From contig JARUPY010000079.1 of the NCBI GenBank assembly GCA_029817715.1, forward strand, positions 1,674,001 to 1,738,000: 64,000 bases of DNA. Reading direction: 5' to 3'. The notes beneath the pieces are model-generated. The model saw only the letters and a program-made list of their open reading frames with translations, was not told the DNA's origin and did no database searches. The stretch comes from Melastoma dodecandrum (taxonomy: Eukaryota; Streptophyta; Magnoliopsida; Myrtales; Melastomataceae). Both the position numbers and the translations under genes were made by a program. Numbering within the stretch: the stretch's first letter is position 1; the number at the start of each line of letters is the position of its first letter. Positions 9,481 to 19,993 of this stretch are shown in pieces.

Positions 9481-10903
9481 TTATACTAATTCTGTCCTGA
9501 ATGACTAAATTACGAAATTAGAAAAATTTTGGGTTAAAAGTAAGAAAAGGTTAAGAGAGAAACTGCCGTAAAACGGTAATTTTGAAACTCACAACCGTAA
9601 AAGGTAAAATAGTTTTGGGGACCATTGTAAAAGGAACATTTCTCCCGGGAATCGTGTCCATTATACGACTAATTTTGAAAAAAAAAATATTCTTAAATTT
9701 ATTTTTTATATTGTCTTAGCGAATAGGGATGAACATAACATTTCTTTTTTTAATTTAGAACATAACATTTGGCTAGAACCATTCAAAAACTATCGCGTCA
9801 GTTCTTGGACCGATTTTGATTCCATGTTCTTGTAATACAATTCCACATTAAATTTGCTTAATTACTCTAATTAATTAAATAATTAACCGATTATCGATTT
9901 TACACGAAAATTATGCTCATTAATTGTTTAGTGGTTAGTGAGTTTTAAAAATTTTTATTTTTTATAAAAAAGATAAAATCAAATGTCATTGTTTTTTTTT
10001 AATTTATAAGACGAGTTGATTTTTTTATTTCCCGGTACCCTTTTCCTAGAACCTTCCATTATTTACATTCCCCCAATCTAAGCCGTCCACCCAAAATCAT
10101 GTCTAATCTTACGACGCCGTCATCCTCACAAGGCCAAAAATGCCTTAATCATCCACATGTCCTGTCGGAAGTGCTCAAAATCCACGAGATTTGTACCGGA
10201 AGCCATGAAATATTTTTTTTACGGTGGAGACGAGTTTTGAATAGGATTCCATGGGATCAAAAGGATCTTTTACCCTTATCATCCTCGTTCATGTCAAGCT
10301 CCCCCGCATGATCTCGCGTGCTTCGTTCACTTGCCTGCCATTAGACGCCGACCTCCAACAGGCGCTGGCATGAAAGGGCAGGCAAGAGAACGTGCTTCGG
10401 TGCCCTTGTGCGGCTCTCCGAGGTTATCATTCCTCCCCTCGGAAGGCACGGTCGCCCGCCTGCACTAAATTACTCCGGACTAGATAACTTGTAATACGAA
10501 TTCTACTCCCCATTCCCATCATTCCAAGTCGAATGCACTGCTGGGGGTGATTGTGGAATGGAATGGTTGATTCCATTCCGGTCGTTTCCTGGTGTTAGTG
10601 GAGAAGGTTGAGCCACATCCACGTCATCATCAACACCAAACTGATCGAGGAGTGAATGGTGTTGTCCAAAGACCAAGAGAAGGACCCATCCAACAACTCA
10701 ATGGACGGACAATCACTGCTTCTATCAGATTCTTTTCTTAGGTTTAGGGGGAATCGTACGTTGATTCAAGTCCGGCATATGAAAACATTTACAACATGGT
10801 TAATTGATCACAGCATACAGTACGTACATCTTCTTGTTGTGATTACAACTTGAAACGGAGATGTGCAGACTAAATATAATTTACATCTTATTATTCACAC
10901 AAC
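9481..10903. other. Intergenic, AT-rich; 3' side of WRKY gene
   Basis: From 9481 to about 10030 the sequence is AT-rich with no coding signal. From 10080 to 10900 composition is more mixed with short open frames, but I recognise no protein or RNA. The last part is the 3' flank of the minus-strand WRKY gene. Confidence 0.5.
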
Positions 10904-11573
10904 TTAGAATCTGGTGAGCAGCTGGAGTTGCCTCAGGATGGGAGCCAGCGACTCCATCATCTTCTCGCACGGATGGTTGTGTACGCCCTCATAGGTCGTG
11001 ACAACGACCCCCGTATCCGTGGCAAGCCTTTGAACCTGCTTCTTCACGTTGCACGTGTGGTGCGTGCAGCGGTAGTAGCTCCTTCGCGCATACAAAATAA
11101 AAAAAAAAAACAACCGACTCCTCATCATATGGTTTCATCTAATAGAAACGTAATCATCGTGGTTTGACGATGTACCCTAGAACGTAACCTCACCTGGGAT
11201 GCTTGCTGTTCTTGACAGCCTTCTGCCCGTACTTCCTCCACCTATACCCATCGTCGAGGATATCATCCGCACTTCTCGTGTGGAACGCCACCCTTGGGGG
11301 AACCCTCCTCCTTCCCTTGCCTCCGACCTTCATCTTATTACAATAACCATCGCCTCTTTTCTCTTCCTCCCCACAAACCCGGTTGCCGTCGACTCCGCCC
11401 ATCTCCAAACTGTCGTTCACATCCTCTACGGGCAGCTTGTCGGTCAATCTACCCAGGAGTCCGAACCAGTCGACCTCCGAAACGAAACCCCGTGGCGGGT
11501 CCACGGACGCCATGGGGAGGAGATTCTCCTCGTCGGGGACAAAGGGCTGTGTGAAGGGGAAACCCGGGTCCAT
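10904..11573 (-). CDS. WRKY transcription factor, group IIc (WRKY24/56/43-like)
   Basis: Two exons, 11194-11573 and 10904-11081, join in phase to 558 nt, giving a 185-residue protein. The intron sits at the usual place, splitting the Arg codon after WRKYGQKAVKNSKHP (donor GT at 11193, acceptor AG at 11083-11082). The domain has an intact WRKYGQK heptad and a C-X4-C-X23-H-X-H zinc finger (CTHHTC ... HNH), which defines group II; the VKNSKHPRSYYRC and THHTCNVKKQVQRL features are subgroup IIc. The N-terminus is acidic and the C-terminus short (APILRQLQLLTRF). WRKY factors bind W-box promoters in the nucleus, often in defence or stress responses; the target here cannot be told. The frame is fully open. 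Confidence 0.93.
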
Positions 11574-12829
11574 GGTATGACTTTGTATGGAGTTATGAAC
11601 CCCGGATACCTTGGTTAAAACCGAGGGAGGGAAACATTCCTAAGACATTCTTAAAAACACTGTCCTAAAGTAGTATGGAATTATGTGTGGGGATTGGGGG
11701 GTTAAAGAAGATGGGAAAGCTTTTTGAAGAAGTTAGGTCATCAACCTGCCCCTTAGCTTAAGCATCAATCACACTGATGATACTCCTTTTCTTTCTCTCT
11801 AGTGTTTCAAACTAATGTTCGATCGATTGACCGAGACAATGCACTAAAACTTTGTCCAAACATGTTCATATAAGTTGTCGTGGTTCCACGCAAGTCATTC
11901 GTTAGTTGGGAAAGACAATGAAAGGATGAGAGGAGGGTTTTTTGATTTGATAGTTTCTTTTAGTAATAATAATACTAACAAGTAATCTATCGACGGATAG
12001 GGACAAGTGTTTGTAAGAAGATTAAGAAGAATATTTGGTTGGGGCAGTTTAGAAATTTTATTAGGGTGAATGTGTTTGAGATTGGAATTTTGAACCTACA
12101 ATTAAATATTTTTGGGTCGTGAAGGTTAAGATTTGAGAGTTGTCGTACCATGCAAGAATTGTCCTCCTAAACTAATTATTAAACCCTGTGATTAATCCTT
12201 AAAAACCACGCGCGTTGGGAGGGAGGGGGGATTAAGGGATAATGGGCCGGGCTAAGGATGCAAATCGCGAGTGCCTCTTGGGCCCACAAATTTTGTGATC
12301 TCCAACCCATCCGTCGGCGCGGATACATACATGATCCCCTCGCACTCCCCTACGGCCACTTTTTTTTTATTCAAATTATCGAATATATTTTTAATTTCAA
12401 CACTTTTTTCCGATTTATTTGAAAATATTGCCTTACATCTTAATGTCCGGGTGTTATCTCCATTATTTCCCCGTTTGTCGCATGACAACTAACCTCATCA
12501 GCGCCGAGTTTAATCTAGGTAAAATTATCAAATATATTTTAACCTTTCTCATTTTTTTCGATTTAACCTAACATTCGGAAAATCTTCATGTAACCTAACT
12601 TTAAGACATTATCTCAAAACTGTCACCCGTTAGACTCCGACCGTAAACGACGTCAGACATTGCACTGACGTGTAGCTTCGACGAAGTTTAATGTAGGTGC
12701 TATGTGTGTCAGTCTAGACTATGTATTAGGTGTTGTAATGTTACTGTGAGCGTAAAAATTTCACGGTTCGTATATAGACCGGAAACAACGTACAAATTGT
12801 CGTATTAAAAAATATAGCAGGTTCAATAT
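11574..12829. other. Intergenic, upstream of the group IIc WRKY gene
   Basis: Contains the WRKY promoter close to 11574-11800 and then AT-rich sequence without coding signal. No TATA box or W-box cluster was assigned with confidence. Confidence 0.45.
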
Positions 12830-13290
12830 CTAGCCATGGACGAAGCACGTAAGTCCCCTGATTCTATACTCGCAAGATATCAAAATGTAGAAGGGTTGAT
12901 GCTCTAGCGAATATTTAGTGGAGCTTCAAGGAGATATGCTGATGAAGACGCTGGAGCTGGTCTTCAGGAGTGACAAAGATCACCAGGGCTGTCATAGAAG
13001 CTTGTCCCGCCGAAGGGTCTTCAAAAAAATAGAGAGAAGAGAGAATTTTTTGTATGAGAGGTGTCTTCAAAAGGAATGATGGAGGTCCTATTTATAGGTG
13101 TAGATGGCCCCCTATATGCTTCTCTTTCCGATGTGGGACAAACAATAGGAATTAGGGATTGGGCTTGTGACACACTTGGGCTTCCATCTATTAAGGCCCT
13201 CAATATAAAATATTTAGCCCATCATATAATTTGGGCTTAGTGATAGACATTTGTAAAATTTTAATATCTACGGTTACTTTTCCGACAATA
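12830..13290 (-). mobile_element. LTR-like fragment, minus orientation
   Basis: On the minus strand the segment reads TGTCGGAAAAG (near 13290), then a TCCCACATCGG box typical of many plant LTRs, then CTATAAATAGGACC (plus-strand positions about 13086-13099) as a TATA box, then a CTCTCTTCTCTC-rich leader. No internal element sequence is attached, so it may be a solo LTR or a small TRIM. Ends and target duplication were not resolved. Confidence 0.5.
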
Positions 13291-13299
13291 AAATTGTAT

Positions 13300-14560
13300 T
13301 ACTTAATGGTTGTTGTTCCTATTTGTACAATGCTCCGTTAGGAACTATGTTCATGACAACTTCAAGTATCCTTATAATAATATTTATAATCGAGATGAAA
13401 AGTTTAGGTCACACAGAATATCGAAAAAATGTGATAAAGTTTAGTATATATTTATTGACATTTTATTTATTTATTATTATAAGGAAGTTTTTTTTGATAA
13501 CTTTGCCATGTCATCCGGTGACCCCCGGCTTCTTATTGTTTTGTTTTGGCTGTTCTCTTTTTAATTATTAACGGCGTTGACAAAAGTGAAAACGTGACGA
13601 ATTTAGTAGATGGATGGAATATTTGAAAGAAGGCAGCAGCAGCAGCTGGAGTTATCCAAGAGGGTTGGGTTGGGTTTTGGGGGAACTGAGATTGTGATTC
13701 CCCAGTTCGAGGACTTACTCCTCCCCCTCTCCCCCTTTTATCTCTTCCTCGTAATTATTATTATTAGTATTATTATTATTAGCTCGTATGATTCCACAAC
13801 ATTCGTTATCCTAAAAAACTTTAGATGATAGAAAAAATGGATACATATAAAGAAGACTGGGTCATACACGTCAGGAACAACCATGGGTGGGATTGGGATT
13901 AAAATTAAAAAAATTTCATGTTAACTATTGTATTAGTATTATGGTGCAAAGAAAGTCGTAGGCATTACGGGGTCAGAATTCCGACTCACTTGCACATTCA
14001 AATGTATCCTATTTCAAAAAAAAAATTAATAATAACATACAAACAAGAATTCTCTTACGCCCCGTTTTGGTTTTACTGTTATGAATTCCAGACGAAATGG
14101 AATGAAAAAGGAAAAAAATATAATAATTAAGAAGAAACTTTGTTAAAAAATAGTGTGTTTAGTTTAAAAATAAAAAGAAGGAAATTGATTAAAACGTCTC
14201 TACCATGCTCGAGATTGACAAAGAAAAATGAACAGCAATCAATTCCATTCTTTTCTCAAATCATTAAACCAAACGCACCATTAGTGTTAAAAGAGGAGGA
14301 AGATATTAGATTTCCACGTTCATGAATGAAAATTTTCAATAATTCTATAGAATTATATTTCTTTTTTTAAGGTTTGCAATTATTTATTTATTTATTACTG
14401 AGTATGACGAATTTAATTTGATTCCAGTGGAGTTACCAATAATCTAAAAAAATTCTACATGTTTACACGGCAATTAAAGCCGAAATTAGTAAAGCTACGT
14501 GTGTAAAGTAGCATTCAATGTTTTTTTCTTCTTGTAGCGTTTTGTGTCGCCAGCGGCCAA
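13300..14560. other. AT-rich intergenic stretch
   Basis: Long AT-rich sequence with ATT trinucleotide runs around 13750-13785 and no coding signal. It is the 3' flank of the second WRKY gene. Confidence 0.5.
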
Positions 14561-15528
14561 CTACTGTGCCGCGAACCCAGCAGCCATCTCGTCGAGTTGA
14601 TCACTGAAACACATCGAGTTAAAGAGGTTCGTCCCCGGAGATTCTGGCATGCTAGATGATCGTGGTAAGGTGGACCGGGCGGTGTTACTGCGAAATGAAG
14701 GCGGGGTGGAGGACCGCGAGGAGGAGGAGGTGGAGGACTTGATTTTTCGGGAGATGCCGGCGAGAGGGTTCCTGCGGGTGGGTTGCATGTGCGCATGCTC
14801 TCCGGTGTACGTTATGATGAAGACCCCGGGATCCAAGCTGCTCCTCTCTACTTGTTTCTTTGCCAGACAACCCTTTGAACTGCTGCATCTGTAATAGCTC
14901 CTGGAATTGAAGCTAAACTATTAATTCAACAAATTTTAACGTAAGAAAACCAAAGGGTTTTCATTGACTGATTTTTAGTTGCTAGTTTACCTCGTGTAGG
15001 GGGAACCCTTGATCGGTTTCTGGCCGTACTTCCGCCACGCCCACATGTCGGCTGTGATACCCTCAGCCGTCACGTGGTGCACGACGCTCTTGTGCTGACA
15101 CATCCTATCAACATACCACTCGAATTTAGGATAAGGAACGCTCTCAGAAAATCAAAACCGAATCCTGAGCATTACTACCTTCGCCGTCTTTGCTTCCCTC
15201 GTCCATCCACACAGCTCGTTTCTAGTTGCATCAACTGTGACCTTTCTTCAACTCCCAGATCAAGCTCAAGGGCGTCCACCCTCTCGCGCTTCAAGGCTTC
15301 CTCGGGGATGAGTCCACAAGGAGACCCGGCAGAATCCGCACCAGAAGTATCGAAAGCATCCTCCTCCAAGTCATACAGGATGGCATGGATGTCATCGAAC
15401 CGTGGGAACCCATCGAGAAGATCAAAGCAGCCCAGGAGGTCGTGACGGGGTGGTTCTTCAACGACACCAGGGCAACCTCGTACAACCGCTCGAAGATCCC
15501 AATCGTCAACAGGGGAGAACCACTCCAT
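14561..15528 (-). CDS. WRKY transcription factor, group IIe (WRKY22/27/29-like)
   Basis: Three exons (15179-15528, 14991-15104, 14561-14900) join in phase to 804 nt, a 267-residue protein. The start is the ATG at 15528, because MEWFSPVDDWDLRAVVRGC matches the N-terminus of group IIe factors; the open frame extends further upstream without support. Exon 2 carries the linker and WRKYGQKPIKGSPYTR; exon 3 completes the finger C-X5-C-X23-H-X-H (CSSSKGC ... HAH), the IIe spacing. The tail after RRNPLAG is Ser-rich, then acidic. Such factors act in the nucleus on W-box genes, several in PAMP-triggered immunity and senescence; that role here is inferred from subgroup only. It lies 3.0 kb upstream of a group IIc gene on the same strand. 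Confidence 0.94.
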
Positions 15529-15705
15529 GCCGAGGGTTATAAAGAGTGGGGAGGGGATTGAAGCAAAAGGAGTGTAAAGTGGTGTTTTATTTATACACAT
15601 AGGAAAGGAATAAGGCATTTCCTAAAGTATTTGGATTTTTGGCACCCACTTTTTTCCTCTATCAAGTTTGCGCCATCACAATCAACATCAATTCCCATTT
15701 ATCAG

Positions 15706-16430
15706 TTGACGAGGAATATGTTTCCCACGACTTTAGACATAAAACGTGTTCACCGTAAAATAAATGAACGCAAAATGAAAAAAAAACGATGCTTGAATTA
15801 AACGGTACTCAATTACAGGATAACATTTATAAACATGATGCGAATTGAAATATAACAAAAGGAAACTTGAAAACAATGACGGGGTGCTCCAAACGAACGC
15901 CGACGGACGAACGACAGCTACGGCAGATTCCTTTAGTGGAATCTACCTTGGTGGATCGGTGGTCGGATATATCGAAAGTGAGGGTGGTTTCGGGACGCTG
16001 GGGACGCTTGAAAAGGAGAAAAAAAATATGAGTTATGTGTTTGAGTTGTCTTCGTTGTGCCCTAATTGATTATTTTTTATGCCTTTTATGTTCCTAGAAT
16101 ATTGCAAGTGTGATTGTCTAGTTAGTACATGATCTTCCTAAATCGTGTGCATAATCTGATTCCTATTTTGTAGGAGTCATGCACACCGTATCTCAGATAG
16201 CTTCACTAAGCTTGCCACTTGTTCTGCTCCATCATCGTGGCCAGACGTGAGTTTTAGTAAAAGTGCGTTTCTCGAGCTATGGTCTGAATCTCGAGTCACA
16301 CGATGCTTGAAGCTTACTCGAGAAGCATTCCTCGAGTGACGTTATTCCTGGACTTCTCTAGTGATGTTCATGAGTTTTTCCTCTTTGACCCATTGAGGAC
16401 GAAGCCCAAAATTCATGTGTTAGCATCACC
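15706..16430 (-). mobile_element. Solo LTR of the TCTCGAG-type family
   Basis: The segment matches the right-hand LTR of the element at 39386-40214: shared blocks include GGTGCTCCAAACG/GGTGCTTCGCGACGG, CTACGGCAGATTCCTTTA, TGGAATCTACCTTGGTGGAT and GACGAAGCCCAAAATTCATG near its right end. It is about 725 bp, minus orientation, with no internal sequence on either side. Terminal TG/CA bases are eroded and I could not pair a target duplication. Confidence 0.7.
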
Positions 16431-16544
16431 AAAATTGTATTTTTGTAAAAATTTCGGAAGGGGGTTTTAAACTCTCCCTGTTACTTTGACGACTAAATTC
16501 GAGTAATGTTTTCGGATTTAGTTAGTTAAAAAAAAAAGACGCAA

Positions 16545-16884
16545 AGTCCTTGCGAGGACACCCAAATGGCGTAAGGTGGGTGGTGGGTGTTTGGAACCTT
16601 ATCATGATCCCTGGTTCGAACCCTATCACGCACACTCTACTTGGAAAATTAAGGTCGGTCTCCTGGGTGATGGCTAATAAAGCCCAGGAGCCGCCCATCT
16701 GCTGGGCCTTTGGGCCTCAACTGAAATTGGATCGACAGGGGAGCAGGCCTCAAGTTGGGCCCAGAGGGGATGTAGAGGGGCCGGGGCTGAGGTTCGCAGG
16801 CTTGTAAAAGAGTCTCCGAACCTCGTGAGAGGGCTCACAAAAAGTAAGTCCACCACGAACCCCGCTGATATCAAAAAAAAAAAA
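16545..16884 (+). mobile_element. tRNA-derived SINE
   Basis: An RNA polymerase III type promoter is visible: an A-box-like TGGCGTAAGGTGG at 16567-16579 and a perfect B box GGTTCGAACCC at 16613-16623, spaced as in a tRNA head. A GC-rich body of about 250 bp and a poly-A tail (16873-16884) follow. GACGCAAA before the element and AACGCAAA after the tail may be the target duplication. Confidence 0.72.
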
Positions 16885-17099
16885 CGCAAAACATGAGATA
16901 TAATTTAAAAATTTCGAAAATAATGAAGTTCGAATTAAAAAAAGGAGATAAAGAGATTTTTTGGAAATCGAACGTGAGTTCTTCGAAATATTTTTTTGTT
17001 TTTAAATTTCAAAATTATTTACCATATTTAATAAATTTTTTCTGTTAATATTAAAATGTAACAAACCCTTACTAAACTCGATCAAAAAGATTTCTTAAA

Positions 17100-17780
17100 C
17101 AGCGAAAACTAATGAATCATAATTATGAAAGCTAACTGTCACATGGACGAAACACACCCAGAAATTTTTCAATCATGGCGGCGTCGTAATTTCCCCGAAA
17201 GTTCGACCAGCCCTCCCGTTCGGATTCCCCTTAGTCCCTCCCACACTCGCTCAAGTGTTTGCTCACGTACTCTTGTGTACCGCTCACGCTCGCACTCAAG
17301 GACGCTTGCAAGGACAATGATTCGCTCACCAAGAACACTAGGAACACAAGGATATGGCCAAGGCACATATTGTATTTCCAAACTCAATCTTTACAATGTG
17401 TCTTGCCCACGCCCCTTACATCTCTTATTTATAGGGGTCATGGGGTATGCATGTTATCTACACATGTACATCATGCAACCAGCAAGAGTATATCAAGGGT
17501 CGCTCATTCTAGGCAGCCCAAGGGTCGTCTGCTCCCACCTGATTCGTCAGAGGAAGCTCCAGGGTCGCGGCGTCCGAGGAAGCTCCAAAGTCGCCTGCCA
17601 CAGCGTCAAGGGGAAGTTCCAGAGTCGCCTGCCGCACACTCCTGGTCTCTATGGAAGTTTCATCTCGGAATAGTTATGTTCGTCGTCAGAAGGTCGGCCG
17701 TGGACTCTTGACTTTTATTTTATATTGTGATGGTTGAATTGTAAATTTAATTGTTTTCAAGTTGGCACACACAGACAAGC
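17100..17780 (-). mobile_element. LTR-like fragment, minus orientation
   Basis: On the minus strand there is a TATA-like CCCCTATAAATAAG (plus-strand near 17425) followed by a transcribed-leader-like stretch rich in GAGCG and CTTGTG motifs, as in LTR R-U5 regions. No gag, pol, primer site or partner LTR was found. The borders are uncertain. Confidence 0.35.
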
Positions 17781-18005
17781 ACGCCGTTATTAACTTAAAG
17801 ATTTGATTCGTTGAAATTCGAATTGGGTTTTTATATCAGATAGTGTGAACTTGCATTATTGAGCTCCAACTCTGAATCATGACACTAAGACATAATAATC
17901 CAAGGTTATTGATTTTCTTACAGGAAATGATAAAAATGGAAACACACGTCATAAAAACTACCATCCTCGTTGGCCGCCTCGAGTTCTGCTTGATCCACCC
18001 CGTGT

Positions 18006-18026
18006 TCTCTCTCTCTCTCTCTCTCT
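18006..18026 (+). repeat. (CT)n microsatellite
   Basis: About ten uninterrupted CT dinucleotides followed by a T-rich run. Confidence 0.9.
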
Positions 18027-18059
18027 TTTTCTTTTTTTTTTTTTGAAACTCTCTCTTTA

Positions 18060-19284
18060 AAACAATAGCTTGAAGGAAGCGGTTGACGTCTCGTAAATGG
18101 TACGTCCCATGAATGTATTAAATAGTAGTGTACCCTTTAATACATTTCAGTAAAGTGCGAATGGCTTACTGTTTCATGAATTTTGGATCCATTTCGTAAT
18201 GGGCTATTCTTAAAAGTTTTACGGAATATTTCATAATTTGCTTAAAAATTTGTACACAGAGAATATTTAGTAACGTAAGAAACAATGTCCTTTGTTTCGT
18301 GAAGATTATCGTAGTATATAAAACAGTGGCAAATGAGATTCGTACTGAATTTTTACCAAGTACATGGATGGGTTCCGCTCATTACCTTAATTTAGGGGGA
18401 CTTTTACCATAAAACCCTTCTTCTTACCCAATTTTTACCGAGGAACCCCCATCTCCACAAAGTGAACTGGAGCAATAATTAATAAAAGAAAAAGGAATAG
18501 GCGTATCGTATGGGGACGAATTATTGGGTGGTCCACCAGATTCGACGGGATTTCCACGCGCACCCGAGGGAGCACCACCCTACTAGTCCCCCCCTCCCCC
18601 CCCCTCTTCCAACTTGCCAAAACTCACCACCTACGGCCTCCATCTCTCTCTTACCCGGTCACTGGATTTGGTAACGTTGCCACTCCATCCCAATCGTCCG
18701 CGCCCGTCGCCCTCGCGCCCCCAACCTACTTATACATCCAGCCAGGACATTCACTCACCATTCCCCTGTTGAGAGGGCAAGTCCCCGGTGCCGTTTCGTA
18801 CATATGGCACTGTGCTCCCAATAATTCGACGCGCTTGTACTTGAATAGAACTTTTGACGATGAAAAAGAGTGCCACTGAATGGAATGATGGGATAGAACA
18901 CTCTCCCCGTCATTCGCAACGAATGATCCACGAGTTTTTCTTTGTCGCCATTACATCCTCGGACAGAAGGGGAAACCAAGGGAGTCGGTCCTCATGGGGG
19001 CCGTGCAGGACTTGTAGTCACATCCTCTTTCCTAATGTAATTTTAGCTCAAGCATTATGTAGTTACTACCTCAGCCGCTTGTATGGGCGGGGCTCACACG
19101 GTTCCCCTCCACATGGAATTTGGAGCTCCTCTCGAGCTGCAAGAGACAGAGAGAAAACGGCAATGATGACAAAAGACGGGAGCAAAAACCCAAACAAGCA
19201 GCATCATAACGTGATACCTTTTTTCTCAAATTCATAATGGTGTCTTCCTTGGAAGAGAAACTGGCGAAAGCAGTAGGTGAATGC
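18060..19284. other. Intergenic, no gene recognised
   Basis: Mixed composition with several short open frames on both strands, none resembling a known protein. No RNA gene or repeat was identified. Confidence 0.4.
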
Positions 19285-19292
19285 TCCTCAAC

Positions 19293-19875
19293 CAGTGTTA
19301 TTAAAGGCGCGCCATTAGGGTGTGCGGGACGCAGCCTGGTCGCCCTAAACGTCTTCGGGCGTGCGACGTGAGAAAGGCGCGCCCCGGGCGCGCGCCTCAT
19401 CTTCGAGCCCTACCCGGTCAGGCGTCAGAGTTAAAATAAAGGGTCTGGTTTGCCATACCCGCAACATCCTCCTCCTCTCAGCAACATCCTTCTCCTCCCA
19501 GCGACATTCTCCTCCTGCCCACGACGTCCTCCTCCTCCTAGCGGAGCCCCCGGTCAGCCCTCCTCTCCCAGGTCAGCCCCTCCTCTCCCGATCGAACAAT
19601 TCTGTTCTGTAATATGGGTGAATTGTTTATAACCTCCGTTTCTTCTTTGTCAATGAGCAGTTTATGCCCATTCTGATTTCGCATTGTCAGCTGTATGGCC
19701 TTGCCTACGAATTCTTACATCCTTTTCACTCTTAAATATTACAAATCATATGTATTAAATATTTTTCTATATATACGCCTTAGTCGCAAAGGCGCACCTT
19801 GGGCACTACGCCTTGCGCCTCAGGCGATAGGGAGTGTTTGCGCCTTGGGTGCGCCTTAGCGCCTTAACAATACTG
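19293..19875. mobile_element. hAT-type MITE, 583 bp
   Basis: Starts CAGTGTTATTAAAGGCGC and ends GCGCCTTAACAATACTG, imperfect terminal inverted repeats with the CAG...CTG ends seen in hAT elements. It is flanked by TCCTCAAC (19285-19292) and TCTTCAAC (19876-19883), an 8-bp target duplication with one mismatch, the length expected for hAT. The body is GC-rich at both ends and has no transposase frame. Confidence 0.85.
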
Positions 19876-19993
19876 TCTTCAACAAGGGTTTTCAATTGCT
19901 TCAACCTAATTGAATTTCCCAGGAACTGGGGACAGCACGCACACTACTCAACAGGAAGCCGATATACCTAACAGCTAAAAACCAGGAGGGAAG

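Noticed and set aside
11199..11618. Plus-strand open frame over the group IIc WRKY exon 1
   Set aside because: Shadow of the intact WRKY exon on the minus strand.
15074..15445. Plus-strand open frame over the group IIe WRKY gene
   Set aside because: Shadow; the minus strand has the WRKY domain with correct splice phases.
16613..16623. B box as part of a functional tRNA gene
   Set aside because: No cloverleaf can be formed around it and a poly-A-tailed body follows, so SINE is the better reading.
16550..16807. Plus-strand open frame of 85 codons
   Set aside because: Lies inside the SINE body and has no protein resemblance.
17125..17711. Two long overlapping plus-strand frames
   Set aside because: They lie over an LTR-like stretch with a TATA box on the other strand; composition is Ser/Arg/Pro-rich without any motif.
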